This document shows positions 7,281-15,477 of a stretch of 64,000 bases of DNA, in pieces. The translations under genes and the position numbers were made by a program. Source of the DNA: Fretibacterium fastidiosum. Its GTDB lineage: Bacteria > Synergistota > Synergistia > Synergistales > Aminobacteriaceae. Numbering within the stretch: the first letter of the stretch is position 1; every line of letters starts with the position of its first letter. The stretch lies in the NCBI RefSeq assembly GCF_964642095.1, contig NZ_OZ209244.1, positions 1 through 64,000 of the forward strand, read 5' to 3'. The notes beneath the pieces are model-generated. The model was not told where the DNA came from. It worked only from the letters and a program-made list of their open reading frames with translations, and made no database searches.

Positions 7281-7817
7281 TCAGTTGTCCATCCCCCGCC
7301 GCAGCGCCTCCACCTCGCCGAGGGACAGCCCGGTGAAGTCGACCACCTGCTCCAGCGGGACGCCTCGCACCAGCATCCGCCGCGCCGTGGCGGCGATGCC
7401 TTCATTTCGTCCTTCATTTCGTCCCAACTTAATGCCCCTGGCCTCGCCCAACTTAATGCCCCTTGCCTCCCCAAACTGTATGCCCCTTGCCTCCACCTTA
7501 TCCAAAACGCTCAACATCGTGACCGCCTCCCCCTTCCTGAACTCGCTCTGCGTCTCCTCAAACCGATGGTCCCGCGTCAGCGCAGACATGAGCTTCAACA
7601 CCGCATCCACGTGTTCGATCGTCTGACGCGGGGGCTCGTAGTCCTCGTCCCGCCCCATCTGCACAAAGTAGTCCGCAACGATCCTGAAGTCGCTCTTAAA
7701 CTGCCCCACCTGCTCCGCCGTCAGACGCGGAACCTCAAAGACGTTGACCCGATAGTCGTTCACAAACGGCTTGAGCCCCTCAGCCACCGAAACCCTCTCG
7801 AACAGCGTCCGCGGCGC
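7281..7817 (-). pseudogene. Third 5'-truncated rpn copy, inverted array
   Basis: 178 codons from APRTLFERVSVAEG to EALRRGMDN. The junction with the hairpin repeat is at the same GGCGCCGC point as in the plus-strand copies at 2504 and 3207. It has no nuclease motif. Its tail differs: EARGIQFGEARGIKLGEARG, two RNEG units, then MLVRGVPLEQVVDFTGLSL instead of MLGMSFTSEQISQATGLSL, so it descends from the 8251-9183 type of gene. The open frame continues through the repeat to 7985, so a protein could be made, but no start is convincing. Confidence 0.7.
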
Positions 7818-7820
7818 CCC

Positions 7821-8245
7821 TTCGGGTACAAAGCCTCCCCTGAAAGGGGAGGTGCCGAACGCAGTGAGGCGGAGGGGTTCGGCCAGACGACACGACTTAC
7901 GGACGCCGACAGGCGGCCGGCGTCGTGTCGGTCGGCTGAGGGCGAAGGAAGTCCGGGGGACTTCCGCAGCTCGGCCAGACGACACGACTTACGGACGCCG
8001 ACAGGCGGCCGGCGTCGTGTCGGTCGGCTGAGGGCGAAGGAAGTCCGGGGGACTTCCGCAGCTCGGCCAGACGACACGACTTACGGACGCCGACAGGCGA
8101 CCGGCGTCGTGTCGGTCGGCTGTGCCGAAGCAAGGCAATTGATTGCCTTGTGGAGGCGTTGGCGGGGAATGCAGACAGGCGCGTCTTATGAAAAACACTC
8201 GTCGCCCCTACACCCCTGCGGAGCAGCCCCCCTTGCAGGGGGGCC
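7821..8245. repeat. Dispersed hairpin-repeat cluster R6
   Basis: Inverted counterpart of R2/R4 between the full-length and truncated minus-strand rpn copies. It holds CCTCCCCTGAAAGGGGAGG, three tandem copies of covarying variant 1, two GGAAGTCCGGGGGACTTCC hairpins, the CAAGGCAAT/ATTGCCTTG hairpin and a CCCCCTTGCAGGGGG module. Confidence 0.75.
7881..8123 (-). repeat. 92-bp tandem repeat containing the covarying hairpin
   Basis: Units begin at 7881, 7973 and 8065, exactly 92 bp apart. The first two are complete; the third diverges after about 58 bases. Each carries variant 1 of the covarying hairpin, with ACACGAC/GTCGTGT pairs at 7890/7922, 7982/8014 and 8074/8106. Complete units also carry a GGAAGTCC/GGACTTCC hairpin. 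The third copy has a base change in the inner stem that keeps its mismatch. Confidence 0.8.
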
Positions 8246-8250
8246 AACGA

Positions 8251-9183
8251 TCAGTTGTCCATCCCCCGCTTCAGCGCCTCCACCTCGCCGAGGGACAGCC
8301 CGGTGAAGTCGACCACCTGCTCCAGCGGGACGCCTCGCACCAGCATCCGCCGCGCCGTGAAGGCGATGCCTTCATTTCGTCCTTCATTTCGTCCTTCATT
8401 TCGTCCCAACTTAATGCCCCTGGCCTCACCCAGCTGAATGCCCCTGGCCTCGCCCAGCTGAATGCCCTCGACTCTGCCCCTGGCCTCAACCTTGTCCAAA
8501 ACGCTCAACATCGTGACCGCCTCCCCCTTCCTGAACTCGCTCTGCGTCTCCTCAAACCGATGGTCCCGCGTCAGCGCAGACATGAGCTTCAACACCGCAT
8601 CCACGTGTTCGATCGTCTGACGCGGGGGCACGTAGTCCTCGTCCCGACCCATCTGCACAAAGTAATCCGCAACGATCCTGAAGTCGCTCTTGAACTGCCC
8701 CACCTGCTCCGCCGTCAGACGCGGAACCTCAAAGACGTTGACCCGATAGTCGTTCACAAACGGCTTGAGCCCCTCAGCCACCGAAACCCTCTCGAACAGC
8801 GTCCGCGGCGCCGTCCAGGGCGAATCGCCAAAGTAGAGGACCAGCGTCACCACGGGGTAGAGGCCACCTTTTTCAGACAGCTGGTTACGGTAATCCGCCC
8901 CCTCGTATCCCAGCACCCGAAGCGGCATGTCCCAGTCCGCCTCGGTCTGGTTCTCAAACCCGATCAGGGAGATCACGGCCCTCTCGGAGACCCACAGCTT
9001 GGAGACGTCCCGCTCCTGCTCGTGGAGTTTCCCGTCCGCCTTGTAGAACGTGCGGGCCCGCGTGTCCTTCAGGTCCTCCGGCTTCACCCGCCTCTTTCCG
9101 TCGAAGAGCAGCACGTTCACCACGTCCGCAAAGACGTCGTTATAGGATTCGAGATGCCTTTCTGTGATGTCCTTCTCCGGCAT
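8251..9183 (-). CDS. Rpn family PD-(D/E)XK nuclease, subfamily B, full length
   Basis: 310 residues. ATG 9183 is preceded by GGAGGG with a 6-nt gap, and a TATAAT lies at 9220-9215 on the minus strand. It matches the gene at 1187-2107 through the nuclease half (RDVSKLW, then GFENQTEADWD). Its tail differs: EGIQLGEARGIQLGEARGIKLG, three RNEG units, then MLVRGVPLEQVVDFTGLSLGEVEALK. It is the intact member of the inverted array and lies head-to-head across the surface gene from the plus-strand copy. Likely a DNA endonuclease; role in transfer or phage defence inferred from family. Confidence 0.8.
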   Translation of the reverse strand: MPEKDITERHLESYNDVFADVVNVLLFDGKRRVKPEDLKDTRARTFYKADGKLHEQERDVSKLWVSERAVISLIGFENQTEADWDMPLRVLGYEGADYRNQLSEKGGLYPVVTLVLYFGDSPWTAPRTLFERVSVAEGLKPFVNDYRVNVFEVPRLTAEQVGQFKSDFRIVADYFVQMGRDEDYVPPRQTIEHVDAVLKLMSALTRDHRFEETQSEFRKGEAVTMLSVLDKVEARGRVEGIQLGEARGIQLGEARGIKLGRNEGRNEGRNEGIAFTARRMLVRGVPLEQVVDFTGLSLGEVEALKRGMDN

Positions 9184-9349
9184 GACGCCCCCTCCAGTCG
9201 TTTATCTTGTCTTCATTATAACAAAACAGCAAAGCCGGATCGTCAATCCAAAAACGCGGCTAAATTGCCGAATCGCCAGGCTGAAAGCGACAGCGGATTG
9301 AAAGCGCGGGAAGCGGATCAGCGAGAGGACGATCCCTTCAGCCCAAACA
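9184..9349. other. Upstream region of the inverted rpn gene
   Basis: Contains the rpn leader and a -10-like TATAAT (9220-9215, minus strand). Nothing else is recognisable. Confidence 0.4.
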
Positions 9350-9391
9350 ACCCCTCAGTCCCCCCCTTCGGGGAGCCTTCCGGCTGCCGTT
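9350..9391. repeat. Dispersed hairpin-repeat fragment R7
   Basis: CCCCCCTTCGGGGAGCCTTC and following bases, the module also seen at 1120, 17490, 27190 and 57780. It abuts the rpn 5' remnant. Confidence 0.6.
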
Positions 9392-9450
9392 CCGTGATGT
9401 CCTTCTCCGGCATGACTCTCCCTCCAGTCGTTTATCCTATCTTCAGTTAC
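9392..9450 (-). pseudogene. 5' remnant of an rpn subfamily B gene
   Basis: Matches the leader, Shine-Dalgarno and first codons of the gene at 8251-9183 (start codon at 9413-9411, encoding MPEKDITE), then breaks into a hairpin repeat. It is the reciprocal of the 5'-truncated copies: here only the 5' end survives. The leader has diverged and lost the TATAAT. Confidence 0.65.
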
Positions 9451-9456
9451 AGTGAC

Positions 9457-9807
9457 CTACTTAAAGGCATCCACCCAGGCCGTCTCGCGAAAGCCGATCA
9501 GCACGATCTCCTCCGTCACCAGCAGGGGGCGTTTCACGAGCATTCCATCGGATGCCAGCAGCCTCAGTGCCTCCTCCTCGCTCATCTCCGGCAGCTTGTC
9601 CTTGAGTCCCAGGGCACGATAGTTCATGCCGCTGGTGTTGAAAAAACGCTTCAGGGGCAGAGCGCTTCGTCTCTGCCATTCCTGCAACTCCTGGACCGTC
9701 GGGGGCTCCTGAACGATGTCCCGGAACGTATAGCTTAAGTTTTTCGCATCCAGCCAATCCCTGGCCTTTCGGCAGGTGCTGCACCTGGGGTACCACAGAA
9801 ACAGCAT
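9457..9807 (-). CDS. ArsC/Spx family thioredoxin-fold protein
   Basis: 116 residues, typical for the ArsC/Spx/YffB family. The redox motif C9-S-T-C12 (YPRCSTCRKA) is near the N-terminus, followed by the family's NTSGMNYR and the conserved RP of VKRPLLV. Start ATG 9807 has AAGGAGGAA 8 nt upstream. A longer open frame runs upstream through the permease gene on the same strand but is a shadow. It lies 29 bp downstream of the MacB-type permease, perhaps the last gene of that operon. It could be an arsenate-reductase-like reductase or a YffB-like protein; substrate unassigned. Confidence 0.85.
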   Translation of the reverse strand: MLFLWYPRCSTCRKARDWLDAKNLSYTFRDIVQEPPTVQELQEWQRRSALPLKRFFNTSGMNYRALGLKDKLPEMSEEEALRLLASDGMLVKRPLLVTEEIVLIGFRETAWVDAFK

Positions 9808-9836
9808 GAGTCGGTTCCTCCTTATGTTCCTGGCAA

Positions 9837-11051
9837 TCACTCGAACCGCAGGGCGTCGATGGGCCTGAGCCGCGACGCCTTCCAGGCCGGATAGAGGCCG
9901 AAGAAGACCCCCACGAAGCCGGAGAACCCCGCCGCCAGCGCGATGGCTCCGGACGACACGGAGGTGGGCCACGTGAGGAACTTCGTCACCCCCCAGGACG
10001 CCGCCATCCCCAGGAGGATCCCCAGGGCGCCGCCCAGCAGGGAGAGCACCAGCGCCTCCAGCAGGAACTGAAGCCGGATGTCCCTGGCGCGGGCCCCGAT
10101 GGCCATGCGGATTCCGATCTCGCGAGTCCGCTCCGTGACGGAGACCAACATGATGTTCATGATGCCGATCCCCCCCACCAGCAGGGAGATGGAGGCCACG
10201 GCCCCAAGCAGGGCGGACATCACCCAGGTCGACTGCTGCAGGGACTCCACCATCTGAGTCATGTTCCATATCTCGAAGTCGTCGTCCTTCCCCCTGCCGA
10301 TTCGATGTCGCTGGCGCATCAGGGCCCGGATATCCGCCATCCCCCCCTCCAGCATACTGACGTCCCGAACCTGAATGAGGGCCATGTGGACGGAATCGGC
10401 CAACGAGCTGCGCACCAGGCGCCGCTGCGCCGTGGTGATCGGCACCACCACCGTGTCGTCCTGGTCCTGCCCCATCGACCCGCCGCCCTTCGGGGCCAGG
10501 ACCCCAACGACCTCGAAGGGGATCTTGTTGATCCGGATATTTTTGCCTATCGGGTTCGTCGTGCCGAAGAGCTGGGTCGCGACCGTCTGGCCGATGACGC
10601 AGACCTTGGACGCGCTCCGCTCGTCCTCGTCGTCCAGGAGCCGCCCCAGGTAGATGCTGCGGTTGTCGACGTCGAAGTACGACGACGTCGTTCCCGTCAC
10701 GCGGGACGGCCAGTTCTGGTTCTCGTAGATCAGCTGGCTCGAAAGGTTCACCAGGGGAGCCGCCCGGAGCACCGACCAGCACTCCTCCGTCACGGCCCTC
10801 ACGTCGGAGAGCGTCAGGCGCGCGCCCCCGCTCTGACGCACGCCGCCCGACCGGGGCGCCCCCGGGCTCAGGATGAGCAGGTTGCTCCCCAGACCGGAGA
10901 CGAGATCCTGCATCTGAACGGAGGCGCCATTCCCCACGGCGACCATCGCGATGACCGCCCCCACCCCGATGACCACGCCCAGCATCGTCAGAAGCGAGCG
11001 CGTCTTGTTCGCCAGGAGCGAGGACAGGGCGGTGCGCAGCGTCTCGAACAT
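9837..11051 (-). CDS. MacB-type ABC transporter permease
   Basis: 404-residue permease of the MacB/FtsX type (separate from its ATPase). One N-terminal membrane helix follows the amphipathic MFETLRTALSSLLANKTRS. A large extracytoplasmic domain follows, then three helices in the last third (VSITERTREIGIRMAIGARARDI lies between). It ends AWKASRLRPIDALRFE, the classical MacB/LolC tail. It lies 2 bp downstream of the ATPase and works with it and the adaptor at 11782-13059. Known relatives export macrolides, peptides or lipoproteins; substrate unknown here. Its 3' end is duplicated at 6975-7047. Confidence 0.88.
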   Translation of the reverse strand: MFETLRTALSSLLANKTRSLLTMLGVVIGVGAVIAMVAVGNGASVQMQDLVSGLGSNLLILSPGAPRSGGVRQSGGARLTLSDVRAVTEECWSVLRAAPLVNLSSQLIYENQNWPSRVTGTTSSYFDVDNRSIYLGRLLDDEDERSASKVCVIGQTVATQLFGTTNPIGKNIRINKIPFEVVGVLAPKGGGSMGQDQDDTVVVPITTAQRRLVRSSLADSVHMALIQVRDVSMLEGGMADIRALMRQRHRIGRGKDDDFEIWNMTQMVESLQQSTWVMSALLGAVASISLLVGGIGIMNIMLVSVTERTREIGIRMAIGARARDIRLQFLLEALVLSLLGGALGILLGMAASWGVTKFLTWPTSVSSGAIALAAGFSGFVGVFFGLYPAWKASRLRPIDALRFE

Positions 11052-11053
11052 CG

Positions 11054-11785
11054 TTACTCCTCCCTTCCCGAAGCCGTCTCGTCGGAGACCAGGCGACCGT
11101 CCTTGAACTTCAAAATGCGCCGCGCGTAAGCGGCGATGTCCGGCTCGTGCGTCACCAGGACCACCGTCTTGCCCTCCCGGTTGACCTCGACGAGAAGGTC
11201 CATGATCTCCTCGCTCGTCCGCGTGTCCAGGTTCCCCGTCGGCTCGTCGGCCAGGATCAGGGGCGCCCTGCCGACGAGGGCCCGCGCGATGGCGACGCGC
11301 TGCTGCTGCCCACCGCTCATCTGGTTGGGCCTGTGTTCCAGACGGGCACCCAACCCCACGCGCTCCAGGGCCCCGCGGGCCCGCTCGCGGCGCTCCCTGG
11401 CGGGGACCCCCGCGTAGACGAGGGGGAGCGCGACGTTATCCACGGCCGACAGGCGCGGCAGCAGGTTGAACCCCTGGAACACGAAACCCAGCTTCCCGTT
11501 GCGGACCTTCGCCAGCTCGTCGCCCGACAGGTGCGCCACGTCCCGCCCGTCCAGGAGGTAGCGCCCATCGGTGGGAGAGTCGAGGCAGCCCAGCATGTTC
11601 ATCGTCGTGGACTTTCCAGAGCCCGACGGCCCCATCACCGCCACGAACTCCCCGTGGGCCACCGAGAAGGAGACGCCATCCAGCGCGCGCAGCTCCACGT
11701 CCCCGGTCCGATAGACCTTGACGAGGTCCTCGACCTCGATCAGAGGGCACGCGGCCCTCTCCGAAGCGGCATCCGGGAGGCTCAT
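11054..11785 (-). CDS. MacB-type ABC transporter ATPase
   Basis: 243-residue nucleotide-binding subunit. Walker A GPSGSGKST (residues 52-60), Q-loop GFVFQGFNLLPRLS, signature MSGGQQQRVAIARAL, Walker B LILADEPTGNLD and the H-loop VTHEPDIAAYA are all present. This LolD/MacB-type set marks it as the energy-coupling subunit of the permease at 9837-11051. The start ATG overlaps the stop of the adaptor gene by 4 bp (ATGA), indicating translational coupling. Confidence 0.92.
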   Translation of the reverse strand: MSLPDAASERAACPLIEVEDLVKVYRTGDVELRALDGVSFSVAHGEFVAVMGPSGSGKSTTMNMLGCLDSPTDGRYLLDGRDVAHLSGDELAKVRNGKLGFVFQGFNLLPRLSAVDNVALPLVYAGVPARERRERARGALERVGLGARLEHRPNQMSGGQQQRVAIARALVGRAPLILADEPTGNLDTRTSEEIMDLLVEVNREGKTVVLVTHEPDIAAYARRILKFKDGRLVSDETASGREE

Positions 11786-13059
11786 CGGCCCATCCTCACC
11801 ACGACGGCCTCACCCTCGGCCGCGACGGCCGCCCCGGCGGTGCTGAAGGCGACGGCCAGCTCCTGCCCCTCCTTGAGCTGCGTGTTCAAGACCTCCACCC
11901 ACGTACGGTCGCTGATCCCCTGCTCTCCGACGGGAACGCTGCCCACGATCTTCCCGTCCTCTACGACCCACACCACGGGCTCGTCTTCGTCGCCCGAACG
12001 GACCCCGTTCCTACGCCGCATCGGGGGCAATCCCATGATCGACCCTTCGCCCTCCTCCTCCTGCTCCGCACCGGAGGCATCGGAGAGGGCCGCGAGGACG
12101 TCGCCCGGCGGCGTGAAGCGGAGCGCCGCGGCCGGAACCTTCAGCGCGTCCTTCTTCTCCTCCGTGACGATGGTCACGTTGGCCGTCATGCTGGGCTTCA
12201 GCTTCAGCTCCGAGTTGTCCACCCGAATGATCACCGTGTAGGTGACGACGTTGGAGACGACCGTGGACTTCAGGCGCACCTGCGTCACCGTGCCCTCGAA
12301 CGTCGTGTCCGGCCATGCGTCAAAGCGGCAGATCGCCCTCTGGCCCTCCGCGATGCGCCCGATGTCCGCCTCGTCAACGCTGGCCTCGATCTGCATCCGG
12401 GTCAGGTCGCGGGCGATGGAGAAGAGCGTCGGCGTCTGGAGGCTGGCCGCCACAGTCTGCCCCACGTCCACCTTGCGCGCAATGACCACCCCGTCGACGG
12501 GCGAGACGATGCGCGCGTAGCCCAGGCTCGTCTCGGCCTGCTTCAGCGAGGCCTTGGCCTGCACGACCTGGGCGTTGTTTTCGGCCAACGAGGCGCGGGC
12601 CAGGGAGAGTTTGGTCTCCGCGGCGTCCAGTTCGCTCCGCGCGATCAGGTCCCGCCCCCAGAGCTCCTTGTTGCGCTTGAAGGTCCGGTCCGCATCCGCA
12701 ACGGACGCCTTGGCGCTCGTCGTCCGGGCCTGGGCGAGGGCGAGGGCGGCCTTCGCCTCCTCAATCCTCGACTGCAGCATGTCGGTGTCCAACATGGCGA
12801 TCAGCTGTCCCTTGGTGACCCGGCTGTTGTAGTCCACGTAGATCTCCTTGATCGTCCCGGAGACCTGCGTGCCGACGTCCACCATCTCCACGGGGTTGAC
12901 GCTTCCGGTGGCGCTGACCGTCGCGGAGATGCTCCCGCGCGTCACGGGCTGGGTTCGGTAGACGTACTCCGTCCCCTCGTCCCTGAAGAACCCATACCAG
13001 ACGCCCCAGGCGATCCCCGCCGCGATGGCTCCAAACGACAGCATCTTAAAAACCTTCAT
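11782..13059 (-). CDS. MacA-type periplasmic adaptor (membrane fusion protein)
   Basis: 425 residues. One N-terminal membrane anchor (MLSFGAIAAGIAWGVWYGFF) is followed by a lipoyl-like half motif (VDVGTQVSGTIKEIYVDYNS), an alpha-helical hairpin (residues about 100-165, Ala/Glu-rich), the second half motif (YARIVSPVDGVVIARKVDVG) and beta-barrel domains. It bridges the inner-membrane transporter to the outer envelope, consistent with a diderm cell. First gene of the operon, with a candidate promoter at 13151-13179. An acidic insert (SGAEQEEEGEG) near residue 318 is unusual but leaves the fold motifs intact. Confidence 0.9.
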   Translation of the reverse strand: MKVFKMLSFGAIAAGIAWGVWYGFFRDEGTEYVYRTQPVTRGSISATVSATGSVNPVEMVDVGTQVSGTIKEIYVDYNSRVTKGQLIAMLDTDMLQSRIEEAKAALALAQARTTSAKASVADADRTFKRNKELWGRDLIARSELDAAETKLSLARASLAENNAQVVQAKASLKQAETSLGYARIVSPVDGVVIARKVDVGQTVAASLQTPTLFSIARDLTRMQIEASVDEADIGRIAEGQRAICRFDAWPDTTFEGTVTQVRLKSTVVSNVVTYTVIIRVDNSELKLKPSMTANVTIVTEEKKDALKVPAAALRFTPPGDVLAALSDASGAEQEEEGEGSIMGLPPMRRRNGVRSGDEDEPVVWVVEDGKIVGSVPVGEQGISDRTWVEVLNTQLKEGQELAVAFSTAGAAVAAEGEAVVVRMGR

Positions 13060-13150
13060 GAACGACTCCTCCGATATCCGCGTCTGTCGAGAACGTTCCA
13101 GTCAGGAACGTATCCGTTGAAACTGAAGACGGCCGTCCCGTCCGGGGAGA

Positions 13151-13179
13151 AGTATAGGGGATGGGCTTCCGACGGACAA
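13151..13179 (-). promoter_or_regulatory. Candidate promoter of the MacAB operon
   Basis: On the minus strand TTGTCC (13179-13174), a 17-nt spacer and TATACT (13156-13151). This leaves a leader of about 85-90 nt before the adaptor start at 13059. Confidence 0.55.
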
Positions 13180-13206
13180 CGTAAGGATACGCGGAGGGGG
13201 ACATCG

Positions 13207-13275
13207 TAGAAATACGCACGCCGTCGGGGTCGCTTCGCCTCCCCTGCAAGGGGAGGTGGTCCGAAGGGCCGGAGG
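13207..13275. repeat. Dispersed hairpin-repeat fragment R8
   Basis: CCTCCCCTGCAAGGGGAGG followed by GGTCCGAAGGGCC and GGAGGGG, the inverse of the module at 985-1020. The small inner hairpin differs from that copy on one side (GGTCC here, GGCCC there), which keeps G-U/G-C pairing. Confidence 0.65.
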
Positions 13276-13569
13276 GGTTGCTTTCGCGCTCGACGACACC
13301 CAAACCCAAATCCACAGGTAAAGTTTTTAACGTGCGTCGGGAAGCGGTTTTATGCGTTTTCTGCCTCACCTGACGGGTGAAAGCTCAGAATCGGCTTAAC
13401 CTGTGCGACGACGGGCTTGAGCCTCGATCAAGTCGTCGCAACCTGCGGATTTGGGCCAAACCCGCAGGATTGACTTTTCGTTAACTAAGACTACACTTTA
13501 TTACATGATGTTTAACCTGGTTTTATGGTTGATTTCAGCGAAGTTTTCGGAAAGGAGATCGTTTGGACG
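13276..13569. other. Intergenic region, no gene seen
   Basis: Between the divergent MacA operon and the methyltransferase gene. It contains a degenerate inverted repeat around 13410-13470 (CGACGACGGGCTTGAG and AAGTCGTCGCAACC). An AT-rich stretch at 13480-13525 probably holds the methyltransferase promoter. Confidence 0.35.
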
Positions 13570-14418
13570 ATGAACGAAAGCAGGAAGGCGTCTGCGGGAC
13601 TTGGCTTCAAGGTGCCCATCTCGGAGACGGCGCTTCTGACCCTCTACTTCAAGGCACAGGAGACGCAGCGGCCCGACCGTCTCATCGAGGACCCCAGGGC
13701 GGTCGAGATCTTGGAGAAGCTCGGCGTGGACATGTCCCGCTTCCGGGACAAGAAGATGTCGCAGGTGGGGACGATCATCCGCACGCGCCGGTTCGACCGC
13801 GAGACGCGGCGAATCCTTGCGGATTGGGAGAGGCCGGTGGTCGTACACCTGGCCTGCGGGCTGGACGACCGCTTCCTGCGGACGGATTCGGGCAAGGGCG
13901 TTCAGGTGGACCTGGACCTGCCGGACGTCATGGAGGTTCGGAAGCGCTTCCTGCCCCCCTCGGAGCGCAACCCCCAGATCGGCGCCTCGATGTTTGAAAC
14001 CGGGTGGATGGACGAGCTGCTGGAACGCTACCCGGAGCACCGCTTCGCCTTCATCATGGAGGGCGTGCTGATGTACCTGAACGGGACGGACATCGAGGGC
14101 CTCTTTCAGAACCTGGCCCAGCGCTTCCCCGGCGCAGAGCTGCACTTCGACTCGGTCTCGACCTGGATGGTCCGTCATTCCAAGATGCACGACTCGATCC
14201 GGGAGTACGGGGACGACGTGCGGTTCACGTGGGGGCTCGATGGGCTCAGGGACATCGAGGGCTGGGACCCTGGGCTGAAGTTCGTCGAGGTCGAATACTA
14301 CATCAACCAGGAGCTGCGCCGCTGGGGCTGGGCCGTCCTGCTGAACCTCATCCCCGCGATGGCCAAAGGGGCCAAGATGCTGCGCTACGACATACGGCAG
14401 GCAAACGAAAGAGCATAA
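13570..14418 (+). CDS. Class I SAM-dependent methyltransferase, LCM/Tcm-like
   Basis: About 282 residues from ATG 13570 (GGAG 12 nt upstream); an upstream in-frame ATG at 13525 lacks a Shine-Dalgarno. Family features: R-x-F-D in TRRFDRETRRIL, the SAM loop VVHLACGLDDRF, VDLDLPDVMEVR, and the post-motif FIMEGVLMYLN. These are characteristic of the leucine carboxyl methyltransferase-like family, whose bacterial members O-methylate small polyketide-type or other acids. No biosynthetic neighbours are present, so the substrate is unknown. Followed 25 bp later by a DUF4491 gene, possibly cotranscribed. Confidence 0.82.
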   Translation: MNESRKASAGLGFKVPISETALLTLYFKAQETQRPDRLIEDPRAVEILEKLGVDMSRFRDKKMSQVGTIIRTRRFDRETRRILADWERPVVVHLACGLDDRFLRTDSGKGVQVDLDLPDVMEVRKRFLPPSERNPQIGASMFETGWMDELLERYPEHRFAFIMEGVLMYLNGTDIEGLFQNLAQRFPGAELHFDSVSTWMVRHSKMHDSIREYGDDVRFTWGLDGLRDIEGWDPGLKFVEVEYYINQELRRWGWAVLLNLIPAMAKGAKMLRYDIRQANERA

Positions 14419-14443
14419 AGGCACGTCAGAAAGGAAAACGATC

Positions 14444-14740
14444 ATGCTCAACGGGTCCGGCATCCTCATCGGATTGGCTTCCTTCCTCCTCATCGGCCTC
14501 TTTCACCCCATCGTCATCAAGTGCGAGTACTACTTTTCCGACAGGGTCTGGCCGGTCTTCCTCGTGGGGGGCCTCGCTTTTTGCACCGCATCCCTGTTTG
14601 CTGAGGACCCCACGTTTTCCGCCATCCTGGGGGTCGCGGGCTTCACCTCGCTGTGGAGCATCCACGAGCTCAAGCAACAGACAAAGCGCGTCGAAAGGGG
14701 ATGGTTCCCCAGAAACCCCAAGCGCGCGCCCGAAGAATGA
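14444..14740 (+). CDS. DUF4491 family small membrane protein
   Basis: 98 residues with three hydrophobic segments: ILIGLASFLLIGLFHPIVI, VFLVGGLAFCTASLF and the segment after DPTFSAILGV. The family pattern FHPIVIKCEYYF and SIHELKQQ is clear. It ends in a basic cytoplasmic tail (RVERGWFPRNPKR). The start has AAAGGAAAA upstream. Function of this family is unknown. It follows the methyltransferase gene closely on the same strand. Confidence 0.8.
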   Translation: MLNGSGILIGLASFLLIGLFHPIVIKCEYYFSDRVWPVFLVGGLAFCTASLFAEDPTFSAILGVAGFTSLWSIHELKQQTKRVERGWFPRNPKRAPEE

Positions 14741-14882
14741 CCTCGATTCAGGGCGGCGAGAAGATTAATGCCATACGGCAAAGCCCCACCACGAACAGCA
14801 ACATGAGCAGCCATTCTGCAACCCGGCAGAGCCACAGCAGAAGCGGCACCAAAAGCCCGCCGTTTCGGTTCATTTTTCACAG

Positions 14883-14938
14883 GGCCTGACGGAACGAGGG
14901 GCGGCCTCCACGGTCGGCCGCCACCGTTCCATCAGGCC
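14883..14938. terminator. Large imperfect hairpin between convergent genes
   Basis: GGCCTGA-C-GGAACG, then GCGGCC, loop, GGCCGC, then CGTTCC-A-TCAGGCC. It lies between the ends of the DUF4491 gene (+) and the flavin reductase gene (-), where a bidirectional terminator would fit, although neither side has a clean T-run. Confidence 0.5.
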
Positions 14939-14973
14939 AGTCAGCGAACATTTCCAAAGCCCTTTTTTGCCCC

Positions 14974-15477
14974 TCACCGCTTGTCAAGGACCTCCATGAT
15001 CTCGCCGATGAACTGATAATGAGGCGGGCGATTCGAGTAGATCTCGCGCATGACCTCCGAGTCGAGATGATCTGGATTGAACTGCTCCCAGTACAGCTTT
15101 CGGCAGACAAAGGTCAGGTTCGCCTCACGGAAGACGACGCCCTGCCCGTGTCTCTCCGGCGTCAGCGAGGTCATCGCAAATTTATCGCAATCCCGTTTCG
15201 ATTTCGTTCCGAGCGTCAACAAATCCCTGCGATAGTTTTCCTCAAAGAAAGAAACGGTGAAACAATCGTTTTTCAACAGGTACTCGCTGGTATATCGCAG
15301 AGGGTTGACGTAAATCGTCACGATCAGCCGCCCGTCGCTCCTCGATCCCCAGAGGCTGCCAAGGCTGCCCCAGCCGATGGTGCACCCGTCAAAATCCTCC
15401 AGGGTGCCCGCCGTCGCCAGCGCCCATTGCTTGTCGAACATGTTGAAAACTTCGTATTGCCTGTCGCGAAACTCCAT
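14974..15477 (-). CDS. Flavin reductase family protein
   Basis: 167 residues from ATG 15477, preceded by GAGGGA with a 6-nt gap (a TTG two codons earlier is less well placed). It has the FMN-binding split-barrel pattern: WALATAGTLEDFDGCTIGWG, then GSLWGSRSDGRLIVTIYVNP, RYTSEYLLKNDCFTVSFF, and TPERHGQGVVFREANLTFVC. Relatives bind FMN and reduce it or related flavin/Fe substrates using NAD(P)H; the exact reaction cannot be told. Monocistronic as far as seen. Confidence 0.82.
   Translation of the reverse strand: MEFRDRQYEVFNMFDKQWALATAGTLEDFDGCTIGWGSLGSLWGSRSDGRLIVTIYVNPLRYTSEYLLKNDCFTVSFFEENYRRDLLTLGTKSKRDCDKFAMTSLTPERHGQGVVFREANLTFVCRKLYWEQFNPDHLDSEVMREIYSNRPPHYQFIGEIMEVLDKR

Noticed and set aside
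7881..8123. Possible CRISPR array
   Set aside because: Units are contiguous 92-bp tandem repeats without unique spacers, and no cas genes are present.
9808..10782. Upstream extension of the ArsC-like reading frame
   Set aside because: It lies within the MacB-type permease gene in another frame; the true start at 9807 has a Shine-Dalgarno and begins the family domain.
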